Of a stretch of 64,000 nucleotides of DNA, positions 1-12,265 are shown in pieces. The position numbers and the translations under genes were made by a program. The stretch lies in the NCBI GenBank assembly GCA_029959195.1, contig CP114122.1, positions 1,550,001-1,614,000 on the forward strand, in the 5' to 3' direction. Each line of letters opens with the position of its first letter. Positions within the stretch are counted from its first letter, which is position 1. The notes beneath the pieces were generated by a model. The model worked only from the letters and a program-made list of their open reading frames with translations. It ran no database searches and was not told the origin of the DNA. The stretch is from Dictyophora rubrovolvata. Taxonomy: Eukaryota; Basidiomycota; Agaricomycetes; Phallales; Phallaceae.

Positions 1-739
1 CTATAGTGCATTAGTATGTATATAGCATATATATCCTACCAAGACAAAGAAAGGATCATAAAAGAAAGAACTACATAAAGGAAAAAGGAGCACCATAAAG
101 CATATGTGTGCTACAAAGGAACACGGCACTCGACGTTTGTCCGAGTCTAAAGTGCCGGTTTACCGTTTACATGATCCAACTTATAGCCTTCTACCACGAC
201 AACAAGATCTACTCCCTGGAACTACCTTCTATACTTCGAGGTATTGAAATAGAACTGGAGAATATTACCAAACTCAAAGCACGAAAAAGGATCATCAGTG
301 CCCCGCTTGCGTTAGAAGAACTTCTAAACCCGGTGGAGCTGGTGATTGGCCAAGCTATTTCCGATGGAGATGACAAGATCGTAGTACAAGTAAACCAGAT
401 GGCTGTGAAGAAAGGAGAAATTTATTATCGAGGCTAGGACAATGATAATGGAGATGAACCTGTAGCACCGGCGATCACAATATCAGGGGCCTTTCGGATG
501 GGCGAATCGCTGGGGGATGGTACTATCCAACATGCTTCAAAAGTAGCCTCCCTGGAGCTGCGACAGTTGCGCTCCTATTTGAGGAAAAAGGAAGTGGACA
601 AGGTGACTCGGAAGACATTGGATTCCTGATTGACTGATAGGTAATGGTGGAGGTTTTTTGAAATCCAAGATCGCATAGTGAATTAGTCGTTCTCAAAACC
701 AAGCACTATGAGAACTGCATTCAGCAGATTAACAACACA
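1..739. other. No recognisable gene; possible decayed coding sequence
   Basis: An open frame at 108-437 on the plus strand (109 codons) and another short stretch after it (about 490-630, with residues such as ESLGDGTIQHASKVASLEL) look protein-like, but I recognise no family. No splice pattern joins them convincingly. They could be exons of a gene that begins left of the window, or a remnant. I see no tRNA and no obvious repeat here. Confidence 0.3.
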
Positions 740-2232
740 CTATATTTTCGATTTGTGATATAAACTATACGCTGTTAAAATTCCAAGAAGACAGAATGTA
801 ATCCAAGCTTTGCTGGAGCCCCATGAATACCGCTTCTGAAGATCTTCATATTGATTCTGCGGCTGGCGGGGAGGTAGAGCAACCTCGACAACCTCCTCCT
901 CTTCAGTCAAAGGTGGGTTTAAATGCGAGAGAGGTGTCGTATGAACGAAGGAAAGGTCTTCTACATACACTTCAGCGACTCCTCCGAAAAAATCCGTTAA
1001 CGGAGTTTCCTCCAGTGGTCTCTGGAAAAGGTCTGACCTGACACCCGGATGAGAACCTATTTTTTCGAAATCGTAGGTAGAGAACTGATTTAAGTGTTGA
1101 TAAGCATCCAAAACAACGGGAGTAAAAGCTACGAACTAAATCAGCCATAGTGGTTTTCGATGTTTTATTAATGCCTTCCAGATACTGTAACATGTAATGG
1201 GTATATCGATCAATTACCGAGACTCCGATATCTGTATCTGTCTCGTGCTGAACACAGTGAGGAAGCATGACAGTGTCAGTGTATTAAGACTTACTGCGTA
1301 TGAGTTTTCTCCCAGTCTAGATGAACCAGTGGCGAGGATATTGGGAGAATAAAACTTGGAATAAAGAGTGTTCGCTTGACAAGTATCTACCATGAAAAAC
1401 AGTTCTTTATATCTACACCAAAAAACATCAAGGATGTTGATAGCACGTATAACGACTAAGCCGACCTTTTCTTCTGCCACATTTGTTCAAATGCGTCGGC
1501 CAAGTCAAAAGCACTTATTTCTTCGTTGTCTTGAAATTTTAAAAATTCGTTGCCTCCGTGGCCCGTCATATATACAAAGACGTTAGAACGATCATCGGTA
1601 TTGAGACGTTTGGAAGGCGGGTAAGTTGGAGGAACTCGACCTGTCGCGATATATGGATGGTGAGTTTTGTATCTACTAGACTGTGGACGAAAATACCTGT
1701 TAACACACGAAGGAGATTCTCAACAGTAACATCATAACCTCTATAGTCAACTTCGATGTTATCGCCATAAAGATCTAAGTTACGTCTGGGGTTTGAAAAC
1801 ACAGCCCCAGGAAAACGGTTTCTTGAGTTACAGGCAACATCGTCAGCGAGCATCAAGATGATGTTCGAGTCGGGTATTCCCAGGCGTTTTACAGTACGAT
1901 ACCTGTTTGATAATCTTAAACCTAACATTATACTAATAAGAAAATGGCTCGTTCACTACATTCCCAAAGCATTGGCCATGTGCTGTTTGTTTGTGTATCA
2001 GATGGACTGTAAAGCTGACCAACACAAAATGGGAACCTACACGGTAGTTGAACCAATATCTACTAGCGCAGACAAGAACAGCCCAATTATTCGTATGACC
2101 TAAGGTATCATTTTTGAAAAACTGTTCCAGCTGGCTTTCATGACCTGCTTGACAATAAATTAAACGGAGACAGAAACAAAGTAGAAGGAACCATCGAAAC
2201 ATGGTGAAAGAGGAATTAGTAATCACTGGCAT
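740..2232 (-). CDS. GPI8: GPI-anchor transamidase catalytic subunit (GPI8/PIG-K)
   Basis: Catalytic subunit of the ER-lumenal GPI transamidase, a caspase-like C13-family cysteine protease that replaces the C-terminal signal of proteins with a GPI anchor. It starts at the ATG at 2230-2232; a hydrophobic leader ([20 protein letters not shown]) follows within 12 residues. Family blocks appear in order: [77 protein letters not shown] with the catalytic His, and [13 protein letters not shown] with the catalytic Cys, then [19 protein letters not shown]. Introns include one after SYA at about 1230-1300 and a 52-nt intron at about 1090-1143 that joins ADL to [15 protein letters not shown]. The C-terminus has a single membrane span ([18 protein letters not shown]), as the family requires. 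It looks intact. The upstream region (2233-2654) is shared with the divergent hydrolase gene. Confidence 0.93.
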
Positions 2233-2654
2233 CACGTAAAGTTGAAGTTGCTCTAAGATGAGAATCTCAAATCAGAGACTCGAAGTCTATAGTCTACTAT
2301 TTAATTGCGCATGTTAATTTACTTATTGAGACTATTTATAATCAAATCCCAGTATTAAACATACTTGACCCGTGCTTCCTCAACGACGACTTTTCGGACA
2401 AATCATAGCGGATAGATCCGAGTCATAGGATGATCTGTGGAGTAGTTCACAAGGTTGGATGAAATTTAGAGTCGATTGTCACTAGTCACTTGTCGTATTA
2501 GATTACTTTGTTTTTTAAACAGATCGGATTGCTTCCTTCAACAAGTTCCTCCGGCGCACGGAACGTTCACTCGAACAGATGACGTATGTAGTACAAATGA
2601 CGGCTTTGACATAGCCTAGCCTATTCCCGGGCCCTTTTGACATCTGCTTGATCT
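2233..2654. promoter_or_regulatory. Divergent intergenic region between GPI8 and the hydrolase
   Basis: About 420 bases lie between two divergently read genes, so both promoters must lie here. I see AT-rich stretches and a GGGCCC-containing segment near 2630 but no clear TATA box. No conserved small RNA or ORF was seen. Confidence 0.5.
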
Positions 2655-3906
2655 ATGCTCCCCCATCGTCAGCCATGGAAAACACTTCATTTGTCATATT
2701 TCATCGTCTCCCTCGTCGTAAAACTTCTTTTCTGGGTGTCGTATGCAATATTATTCCCTTCTTCAAGGCCCAACGGAACGTGGTCCGCGAAAAAGACCGT
2801 TTCGTTATACGTTACACGGCAATTTCTCTCTCAGTTTGCCAAACTTCACCTGGGATTTTTCGATAGCAATGTTGATATACCAGATGGCACATATAAAAAT
2901 ACAAAATTCGTATGGATCGAAAACGAGCGCGAAGAAAACGTTTATGGCCATATCAAGGAATACGCCAGAAGAGCGCATGTCGAGCCTTTGAGGACTTCTG
3001 CATTCTGGTACTACCGACCCGGCACTCTAACCAGAGCGATTGAGCAACCTAAGTCAGGAGAAAAAGTAATCTACTATATTCATGGTGGTGCATTTTTTGT
3101 AGGGATCTCTTTCCAAAATCTCATCTATGTACTAAGCATGCAATATCAAGCACGGGACTGCACATCCAAAGGGCACCTACGCTTGCATACCCAAAGGGAT
3201 TCTTCGGAACACCAAGGACTTGACGCGCATTTTAGCAATCGACTACCACCTGTGTTCCACAGCACCTTATGAACAGCGTCACCCGTTTCCAACAGCTATA
3301 CTTGACCTCATCGCTGGTTACAGATATCTTCTCGAGCTTGGATTCAGTTCCGAAAACATAGCTGTTACCGGTGATTCCGCCGGAGGAAATCTTGCGCTCG
3401 CTTTAATTCGCTATGTTAAGGAAACCGCCACTTTTCCCATGCCAGGTCGACTCCTACTTCTCTCTCCTTGGGGTGATGTTTCAGCTTCGAATAATGGTCC
3501 GGGCTCCTCTCTTCGACAAAATCTTGCCGATATATTTTCACAGACTCAGACGATAATGCAGGAAAGCTTTGCTGGATACGGTATCCGGTCGTATTTAGGT
3601 TCCGCATTCGATTTTGAGACAGACGCAAAAATGAATCCGTACATTTCTCCAGCGTCTTTACATATCAAGCCTGCTTATGGAGAATACCAAGGATACCCTA
3701 AAACGTTGATTATTGTCGGAAGTATGGAGAGAATTTTGGATGACTCGATGATTATGGCGGACCGTTTACGGAAAGACAATCCAGATTCCGATCGTGTTAC
3801 AGTTCATGTTGCCAATGCCGCCGTACATGACTTCCTGTTGTTCTCATGGGCTGAACCAGAGCGAGCTGAAACTTTCTTGCAGATAGCCAGATGGTTAGAG
3901 GAATAA
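2655..3906 (+). CDS. Alpha/beta hydrolase, HSL-type esterase/lipase
   Basis: Serine hydrolase of the alpha/beta-hydrolase-3 (hormone-sensitive-lipase-like) group, expected to cleave carboxyl esters; the natural substrate cannot be read from sequence. The ATG at 2655 opens with the fungal-type leader MLPHRQPWKTLHLSYFIV and a hydrophobic segment (about residues 13-32) that may anchor it to membrane. The oxyanion motif HGGAF lies at about 3081-3095. A 52-nt intron at 3099-3150 joins HGGAFF to HGTAHPKGTYACIPKGIL in phase 0. The nucleophile elbow GDSAGGN is at about 3371-3391, and the end carries the acid (ERILDDS) and His (VHDFLL) segments. The length of about 400 residues fits the family. The donor GTAGGG is weak, but without the splice the frame drifts away from the family pattern. 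Confidence 0.85.
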
Positions 3907-4078
3907 ACCCTGTCGTAATTTTCATTGGTTAGACATAAATTCTGACCCACTACAAGGATACGGATTCAATACAATCAGTCACTTCATGTTCTGGCGTTCC
4001 ATGAGAAGAAGCAAAATGATAGTGGGAGGGATTCGAAAGGGACCGTCAGGAAACGTGAGCCAGTTCGCTTCGCTGGCA

Positions 4079-4385
4079 TCTCAGAAGTATTTTGGCACTG
4101 CTTCCGTGGCCGCCCAGAGACATTTTGGCACTGTTTGTCGGTCGTTCCAAACTTCCGTGGTATCTCAGAAGCAGTTTGGCACCCTTTTCGTAACATATTG
4201 GCATACTGGCACTTCGCACGTTGGTGATTTCAGGAAAGACCACCCCGGAGTCCAACGTTTAACGTTAACCCAACAATGTATTGGTCAAAACATGCCAGTC
4301 AGAAATTCCAAGCGCCCATGACATCTCAGAAGCAGTTTGGCACCGATCTTCGGAAATTCTAGCACCTCAGAAGGGTTTTAGCAGT
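4079..4385 (+). repeat. Degenerate repeat of a TCTCAGAAGcagTTTGGCAC-type motif
   Basis: The motif TCTCAGAAG followed within 3-4 bases by TTTGGCAC recurs at about 4079, 4117, 4164, 4325 and 4366, with mismatches and irregular spacing of 35-160 bases. It is not a CRISPR array, because the repeats are divergent and the spacing is irregular. It is probably the remains of a minisatellite or of a repeat-bearing transposable element. No terminal repeats or transposase were seen. Confidence 0.6.
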
Positions 4386-4771
4386 GCTGAACGACGTTTC
4401 GGGACAGCATCAAGTGTATTGCAGGACGCCCGATAATCCCTTTTAAGGCCGGATGCAAATGGGAGTAAAATGAGCTGAGGCCGGAGGATCTTTTGGGCTC
4501 CAGAGGCCCCAAATGGGCAATCTCCCCGGATGCTTCATATTGGATTGGCTGTGAGGCTGGATCCAGCTTCAGGCCAGGATGTGAGTGCCGCGATGCCATA
4601 GTGATATTGTTGACCTTGGTTGTAATGCCCATCATGTGAGGGTTTAGAAGCACGATAAATTGAGTAGAGGTTGAAAAACCTTTGGAAACTTCTTTTTATA
4701 GCATAACCAAAGTGTAAACACTATTTCACTAATCATTTACCCCATCTACGGATTCAAAAGACGAGACAGGA

Positions 4772-4945
4772 GCAAAATTTCGGGCTAAAACGGCATTTCG
4801 GGCTGGTTGGCCCGGCGGGGGGGCCGAAGTCAGTTCTTCGGGTTTGTTTTTGCTAAAAATGGGGTATGCCAGACGATTTTACGGGCTGGGAGGGGCGAAA
4901 ATGCGAATTTTCTTTTCGGGCTGGAATGCTGGAATTCGGGAATTT
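4772..4945 (+). repeat. Dispersed TTTCGGGCT-type repeats
   Basis: TTTCGGGCT or close variants (TTTCGGGCT, TTACGGGCT, TTCGGG) occur at least five times in about 170 bases, interleaved with GC-rich palindromic bits such as TTGGCCCGGC. The clustering is visibly non-random. It may be an internal repeat of a non-autonomous element; I cannot assign a family. Confidence 0.5.
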
Positions 4946-5934
4946 TTGAGATCCGGCCTCGATAGGAATTATCAGGGGTCCTTGTATTGCATGTGCTCGA
5001 TTTAGTTTCAAATATCAATTGAAGAACATTCGAAGACGAAGCTCGAGGAGAATACGGTGGCACATACTTATGCCGAAGTATCATGCTTTCGACCGTGTTA
5101 CTCTTCCTCCATGACATGACAATCTGCGGTGGAGGTTCCGAGTGCCAGGATGCTCTCATCTTGACAAGCCGTCTGAGGGTATCATGAGTTAGATAGATTG
5201 ACACGGTGACAGTCCTACTCCAGGACATGACATACTGAATTATGCAGATTTGCTGGCAGCTCCGAAGATTGTTGAATGACCGTTTAGAGCGAAAAGAAAA
5301 ACTATAAGAGAATAAAGAGATTTAAATACAAAGATAAACTATTGCCCGCTGAGTCTAAAAGCCTTCCTTTGAAAAACTAACTCAGCGACATTCGAGTCGC
5401 GTAATCGTGTTTACTAAGCTTTAGCGCCTAACAAAGATACCCGAGGAACACGAATCCTGTCTCGTCTTGCCCTCTCTCTCCGAAGATGGCAGCTGTGGTA
5501 GGTTGGGGGAAGAGCAGAGCTCGGTATGCAGAACAGACGACCGGCGGGTGGGCGGGCCTTCTGTCCTACGGTTCAGATGCCAAATCCGGAGGATGTGTTC
5601 GAAGTATTACGGTGTATTAGCTTTGTTGTAATTTACTTTAACCAACTTATGTTCTGGGATGGGAAGGGAGGGAAAGCAAAAGATGGATGATAACTAATGT
5701 GAGTGAATGTGAAAAACTATTTAGTGAGATGATGATGGTGCGTGAAAGAACCGCGAGTGTCTCTAGCTCTCGCCACGCTCTGCAGGTGCCACTCCGGCAC
5801 CTTCCTACTTCTTTAGCTTGCACAAGAAGGTTTGATGTCTCTTATTCTATTAGTCACGACTCCAGAGGAACATAAAAGCCTCTTCAAACCCTGGACAAAT
5901 ACCTCAAGCTCAAGCTCAACCCCAATCGCCTGTC

Positions 5935-7065
5935 ATGTCAGCAAGGATGCAAGACATTCAATTCGTAACTCCCCCTGCCATGCAAAGTATCGTGCCCAGC
6001 GGTCAAACGTCCGCTCGCACCTTACCAGTAATAGCCGCACACACCGGTCCATTCACCGACTATCCCCCTCGATCCAAAGAAGGAGACGACTCGAAGCTCG
6101 TATACACATACAGTTCCTTCCACGAAGAACCAATCGCGGCACTCAGCATCAACACCCGCCACAGCGACACCTGGACACTTTGCATTCCCGTTGAGATACC
6201 TGAAATTCCCAATGCGACACTCCTCGCGCTCAACTACATGATCACGTACGCGACAACGGGAGACAACGGGAATTCGACCATCCAAACTGACGTGATTCTC
6301 ACCACCGAGACAGTCCCAGCGGGGGTACTCATCGAAGGTACAGATCTTGAAGTCTACATGAACAAGACGGGCTACGGACCACGTATGGTCGACCACGACG
6401 CAGCGCTTTGTCTCTCAACGACCCTTGCTGTCAAATGCAACGGGGGCAGTGAACAGCGGAGTCATTACGTGGATAGCCAGCACATCACTCCCAACGTGCG
6501 CATCATCGACAAAGAAGCTCGTCCTTATGTGGTGTTCCACGTCTGTGAGTACCCCACTGCAAGGACTATTAGGAGTCTCTCTGTGGAGGTCTCCGCCATG
6601 TGGCAAAAGGAGGAGGTTGAAAAGAAAGCGCAGCGGGAAGCAGCGGACAAGGCGGAGAGAGAGAGAGCCGAGGCAGAAGAGAAAGAGCGCCAGAGGAGCG
6701 TCAGACACGCGGAGGAGAAAGTGGCAAGGGAGGCAGCGGAAGCGTGGCGACGGGAGGAGAGACTGGCACGAGAGGAGGAGAAGGAGGCAAGAAAGGCGAC
6801 GGAAGACCAGAGAAAGGAGGAGGAGGCGGCAAGAAAGGCGGCGGAAGACCGGAGAAACGAGGAGAAACGAGCAAGGGTCTTTGCAGCTGCGCCCGACGAA
6901 GCGGACGCGAAAACGCAGGACCGGATAAAGGACATACTGGAGAAAAACCCGAGTCTCGCGGGGAAAGGTATATGCACCAACGGATACAAGTGGGAGAAGA
7001 CAGCGACGGGATACGAGTGTGGAGGAGAACACAAGTTAACGTTTGCTGACCTTGATATGATGTGA
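5935..7065 (+). CDS. Intronless charged coiled-coil protein with C-terminal Cys module
   Basis: 376 codons without an intron, which is unusual beside its neighbours. Residues 1-205 form a non-repetitive, probably globular region of unknown family. Residues about 218-322 are almost all E, A, R and K with heptad spacing (for example EEEKEARKATEDQRKEEEAA), a long single-helix or coiled coil. The last 35 residues contain CTNGYKWEKTATGYECGGEH, resembling a short cysteine-bearing tail I associate with many uncharacterised Agaricomycete proteins (recollection, not searched). The coding stretch is GC-rich and leaves long open frames on the opposite strand (6415-7070), which I take as shadows. The start is the first ATG in frame; another in-frame Met follows at residue 5. 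Function unknown. Confidence 0.75.
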   Translation: MSARMQDIQFVTPPAMQSIVPSGQTSARTLPVIAAHTGPFTDYPPRSKEGDDSKLVYTYSSFHEEPIAALSINTRHSDTWTLCIPVEIPEIPNATLLALNYMITYATTGDNGNSTIQTDVILTTETVPAGVLIEGTDLEVYMNKTGYGPRMVDHDAALCLSTTLAVKCNGGSEQRSHYVDSQHITPNVRIIDKEARPYVVFHVCEYPTARTIRSLSVEVSAMWQKEEVEKKAQREAADKAERERAEAEEKERQRSVRHAEEKVAREAAEAWRREERLAREEEKEARKATEDQRKEEEAARKAAEDRRNEEKRARVFAAAPDEADAKTQDRIKDILEKNPSLAGKGICTNGYKWEKTATGYECGGEHKLTFADLDMM

Positions 7066-7314
7066 TACAAGCTTTCTGAATATCACTACATATGGTAAGT
7101 TGGAATATAAAGTCTCAATTTCACTTACAATGAGATCTTGAGCGCGAGGGTTTTCTGAATTTGAACGTGGTTTCATGAGGCGCCCTACTAGTAAGAGTTT
7201 CTCGTCTCGGTAGCTGTAACTGCTACCGTAACTGAGCGCGTAACGTGTTGTCACAAATTTCCTCCATTTAATTCAAGGTTCAGCTTTAACCTTGCCATAC
7301 CATCTTCTCGTGTT
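7066..7314. other. Upstream flank of the decayed MSH6 copy
   Basis: Intergenic. It contains the 20-base block GCGCGTAACGTGTTGTCACA at 7236-7255, which also occurs, in the same plus orientation, upstream of the intact MSH6 at 58366-58385. Homology to the intact gene in the expected inverted orientation begins at about 7291. Confidence 0.6.
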
Positions 7315-10300
7315 ATGCCACCCATCAATACCAAACAAACACAGTTGAAACAGAAAACATTGATCGGCTTTTTCGCGAAACAACCTCCCATAGGTTCTGA
7401 AACACCAATTAAGAAGGGCATACCGGATACTTCAACTTCGTCGACCTCAGATGGCGTTGCTCGGAGTAGTGTCAAAAAATCTTCCGTAGCAGAAACGTCG
7501 CCCGCCATAAAAAATGGGAATGAAACGAAAAACGTGACAGATGACTTGAAGTGCGATGCAAATGGACATAAATTGGCTGGTTTTCCATCGTCGCCATTAG
7601 ACATGAAGAACACACCACCTACGAGCGATCAGATTGACGTTGATATGCTTTTTTCAGATGAAGATTCTCCTCCTAAAAAAATTGTAAATCGTATGTTCAA
7701 CTTTTGGATTATTGCAGTACTCAATGAGGTGCCCTAGATAAAGCGAAAAAAAATCATTATTGAAGATTCTGATGAAGAGATGATCCCGACGAACAATAAT
7801 CCACGCATATTGTCAATGCAATCGGATAAATCAATCAGTAAGTCACTTGATACGCTAGGTACGGTCTGCTCCATAGTTCAAATGTCTAGTGTCGTCGAAA
7901 AGGCTTCGTACTTCTTCTCCAGTAGAGGATACAGATGCACCCTCCAGTGATATCCATAGTTTTGGTTCAAAACTTGCCATGTTCAAGAATGAAAGAAGTA
8001 TGCGTAGCATAACTTGCTTTTAGTCCAAAGACCTCTCAGGAGCCTCTACTGGCAGTGCACGGTGTGATATTGCGGCCTCTGACTCTCATGCGTCTTCACG
8101 TGTTGCTACACGAAAAGGTTTGAATTTTCACAAGTTCCCTATTTTTGTTGACTATATTTTCTAGGAAGATCTCGAAGTGCTAGCAGTTCTCGTTCTAGTA
8201 GCCGAAGGTCAACCGATGATGACGACTTCATAGTGAACGATGAAGTCTCAGAGTCGGATGCCATGAAAGACGATTCAGAGCCAGAGCTTGAGCTCAAAAC
8301 GAAGAAGTCTAAGCACAAGCCCGAGGACGTCCCAAAACGTCCTAGATTGGAAACCGGCGTTCCGCCCTCGGGTGGGCCGCAAGACTTCTTGCTCACAGCT
8401 GCCGAACAGCGTACACGAGAGAAGAAGACGGATAAAGTTGAAAAAGAAGAACCGTTTTCCTTTTTGCTTGATATACGCGATGTAAGCAGCTTGTCTCGGT
8501 CCAAAATATCATTACTCATGCTCACAATATTTATGCTTTAGAAAGACCGGAATAGGCCTGGGGACGCTAATTAAGACCCGAAAACATTATACATCCCATC
8601 AAGTGCTTGGAAAGTGTTTACTCCGTTTGAGAAATAGGTAGTCATTTGTTCTAAAGGGCTTTCTAGATGCTGATTCTGCCTGCTTCAGTTTTGGGGGGTA
8701 AGCGTGCTCCGGGTCTTTTATGACAGTATTTTGGTAACATTCAGTGAAGATTAAGCAAATACACTTTGATACAGTGGGTGTTCGGTATCCTCAAGTGAAA
8801 AGGAATTAATTTATTGTAATTCTCTAGATTTTATTCTTCCAGAAAGGGTATTTCTCTTTATTATCATTGCGAGACAAACTGCTGACGGTCGGACAATAAT
8901 AAGCAAATTTTTGGAAGTAAGTTGATTCATATGTTATCGAATAAATTTTTATCGTGGTACAGCTCTGCGAAGAGGATGCACGAACTGGGCATCGTCTTTT
9001 TGATCTGAAGCCTACCCAAAGAGTCAAGATGTCTATGGTATGAGTTAAGGGACGGAACTCCATATAAATTTCTCACTGCAGTCCAGGTCGGCGTCCCAGA
9101 AATGTCCTTTAATTTTTGGGCAGCGTAAGTTTATGCATTATTTATTTTTAAAGTTATCCGACAACTCGCAGTTTCTTTAGAAAATTCCTCGCCAAAGGTT
9201 TAACTTGTTTGTATATATGAATCGTATTTACCTTCTAATAAAATGCAAGATTCAAAGTCGGCCGTGTTGATCAAGCAGAAACAGCCCTAGGAGCCGAGAT
9301 GCGTCGTACAGCAGACAAAGGCAAAGCATCGGGTGATAAACTTGTTCGACGGTATGATTATCATATAAACAACATATTTTGATTAGCTGATCACCGAATA
9401 GTGAACTGAATAAAGTTTATATCATCGGGACCCTGGTTGATGGGGAACTGCTTGTTGACGACGAAACCGTCCATTGTGTATCTATCTATGAAGATCCAGA
9501 AACAAATTCTTTTGGGATTTGTATCCTCGATAGCGCCACGTCTCAATTCGATTTGAGTGCTTTTAATGATGATGTTTGCCGAACCAGATTAGAAACGGTG
9601 ATACGACAATTGCGACCAAAGGAAATCGTATATACCAAGGTTTTGTGCTTTAATTTATATTTATTATGTTGCTCGCTGATCCTCAGTTCTAGGGAAACTT
9701 GTCTGTTTCGACTACACATCTTCTTAAGGGTATTTTACACGGGTCATGTCTTTGGACAATTCTCCGACCTAACGAAGGGTATGGATTCGAAGAAACCATT
9801 ACTCGGTTGAGAGAGATGTTCGGTGACAGCGATAATATAGACGAGAATATCGCATTACCATCGAGACATGATGGGTGATACTAATGTCGTCATCGCTTTG
9901 GGTCTTACCATGTGGTTAGTACAAAATACTTGGGTTTTCCGTCTATGCTTGAATAAGACATAGGTATCTCGGTCAATTGAATATTGACAAGGATATATTG
10001 AGCATGAAAAATTTCAATATCTATGACCCAATGAAGGCTGGCAAAGGGCTGATCTTAGACGGTCAAACTTTGGCTCACATAGAGGTTTGTGTTCACTTAT
10101 CAACTCGTTGAGCATAATTACTAATGAGCTTATTCTATAGGTTCTTGTAAATAACGAAGGCACCGCCGAGGGTTCATTACTAAGTCTACTAGGAAGATGT
10201 ATAACACCATTCGGTAACTTTTCCCGGTTGCTCCTTTCGAATTCTTTGAATTTGGTATATTTGTTTGATTACAGGTAAACGCCTATTCAGACTTTGGCTT

Positions 10301-12265
10301 TGCATGCCACTGCGAGACATCAACCAAATAAAAGCAAGGTAAAAACTATAAACTTTTTTGTCGATAATGATCACCAAGAGTTCGTTATTAGACAAGATGC
10401 TGTTCAAGATTTCATGGAGCACCCTGCCTTCGAAGCCAAGTTTTCAAAATTAGCTCGGGGTATGCCTGTCCTTGAACGTCTGGTCTCCCGTATTCATGCC
10501 AAGAACTGCAAGTGAAGGAGTTTTTGAAAGTGTTAAATGTGGGCCGCACTCATTCTAGCTGAGTTGCGTTATTCACTGACGCGTCCTCTAAATGCTTCAA
10601 AGCCAAGGTTTAGAAGACCTCGCCGAACTCGCTGATAGCTTATCCTCTAGTAGTATACGCGGTTTATTGAGGACGGCTCCTAATTTGACATCGAACATTG
10701 CCAATGTCGAGAGCATGTTTGAAAAGCCAGAAAACGGTATCTCACATGTTCTGGAACTAGTTGTTTTACTTCACACTTTCCTTAGAGAACGTAAATGAGC
10801 TTGTACCATGCGAAGGCACAGATGATGGAATACAATCGGAGAATAATGAGTTGGAGGATGAACTAGAAAGCCAACTGAAGACATTGCAGGAGAAATTAGG
10901 GTAATGCGCACGCATTAATGTTTTTCAAGCAGTTTTTACGCTGCTTGCAGGTTGCCATTGAAGTTTTGGCATAGTGCACAGGGAGCTAAGGTATGTATGT
11001 CAGTTTAGACATACCGTCAGTCGCTGACGTTGAACGCACACAATGTATTAGGAAATATATCAAGTGGAAGTAACAGCAAATATGGCAAGTAAAATTCCCA
11101 AATTGTGGTCCCAAACTGGAAGTACAAAAGCGGTGAACGATACTCTGTACCGACGCTCGAACCATTAATCAAAAAGTCAAAGGAAGGTCGTGAAAGAAGA
11201 AACGCAGCTGTTAAAGACTTCAAATATCGTTTATATCAGGAATTTGACACTGATCGGTCTGTTTGGCTGCATGCTGTTCGAGTGATGGCAGAATTAGACT
11301 GCCTGTTGAGTCTTGCCAAATCGTCCATGGCTCTCGGAGAACCAGTTTGTCGGCCCGAATTTGTTGAAGCTGATTCTGCTTTCCTGAATTTCGAGGAACT
11401 ACGCCATCCAGCTTTATGTTTGAAAACTGACTTTACACCTAATGACATTCGAGTGGGCGGTGAAGTCGGTCGTATTGCATTGCTTACAGGACCTAACATG
11501 GCGTAAGTTCTTCCTTTTCTCAAATGTATCAATGCTTATGGGTGTATTAGAGGCAAGTCCACCGTGATGCGCATGACAGCAGCCGGTGTGATCATGGCCC
11601 AATTGGGGATGCTTGTTCCCGCTAAAGATGCACAGTAAATAATTCTAATGCGATTACTTTTGTACCTGCTGAAGGGCTATGTCTAGATTGGTGCCTCTTG
11701 ATTCTATTCTGACTCGCATGGGTGCATACGATAATATGTTTGGTAACGCCAGTACCTTCAAAGTTGAACTTGATGAATGGCACGTATCTTTATTTCATGG
11801 GTGTTCAGTTTATTAATTTGATATTAGCTGCAAAATTCTTCGAAATGCCACCTCGAGATCGCTTGTAATTCTTGGAGACTCTTGTCGATGACGAGAAGAA
11901 AGAGGTCCGTATTTAACGTGACGTCTAGATTTAAAAAAAATAGAGTGGTGCTAATTTGAGACCATTAGCTTATTTTCCTTTACAAGCTCATCGACGGAGT
12001 GGCTACCGGCTCGTTTGGCACACATGTGGCCAACTTAGCGGGTGTCCCTGCCGAAATCGTTTTTCGTGCTGAAGCTGTGTCGCAAGATTACGCCAAGCAG
12101 TTCAAAGAGAAACTCTCTAAGCGAAGTAACATAGGATTGCCTTTGACCCTTCAAGCCGATTTTGCGTATCTATGGAAGCTTTCTACTGGACTGATGACTC
12201 CGAATGAGAACACGAAGAATACTCTTGACGTTTCGAGGAATTTTATCAAAAAGCAAAGCTTATAA
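7315..12265 (+). pseudogene. MSH6: MSH6 pseudogene (decayed duplicate)
   Basis: Collinear with the intact MSH6 at 53012-58292 and retaining its PIP box (QKTLIGFFAK), Walker A (TGPNMA, intron, GKSTVMRM) and C-terminal exon. It is broken as a gene. Compared with the intact copy it has an 8-nt deletion near 9859-9870, a 1-nt deletion near 10511 that creates a stop after AKNCK, a 7-nt deletion near 10594, and a deletion of about 320 nt near 11875 that removes Walker B (LDELGRGTSTF) and the following helix. The encoded ATPase could not hydrolyse ATP even if the frame were kept. Many exon-intron borders survive, and the two copies differ at scattered sites, so decay has gone on for some time. A truncated N-terminal product carrying the PIP box remains conceivable. 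Confidence 0.9.

Larger units (their letters stand above)
3907..5934. other. Gene-poor stretch with degenerate short repeats
   Basis: Two kilobases with no coding sequence I can support. The minus-strand open frames (4378-4653, 4830-5228) are interrupted and match no family I know. The region holds two groups of short degenerate repeats, listed separately. The last 700 bases before 5935 are probably the promoter and 5' leader of the coiled-coil gene. Confidence 0.6.

Noticed and set aside
4079-4385. Possible CRISPR array
   Set aside because: Repeats are too divergent and irregularly spaced, spacer lengths vary widely, there are no cas genes, and the genome is fungal.
6415-7070. Long minus-strand open frames (181-205 codons) opposite the coiled-coil gene
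   Set aside because: They arise from the GC-biased, stop-poor antisense of the EARK repeat and show only Leu/Ser/Ala-rich repeats with no domain.
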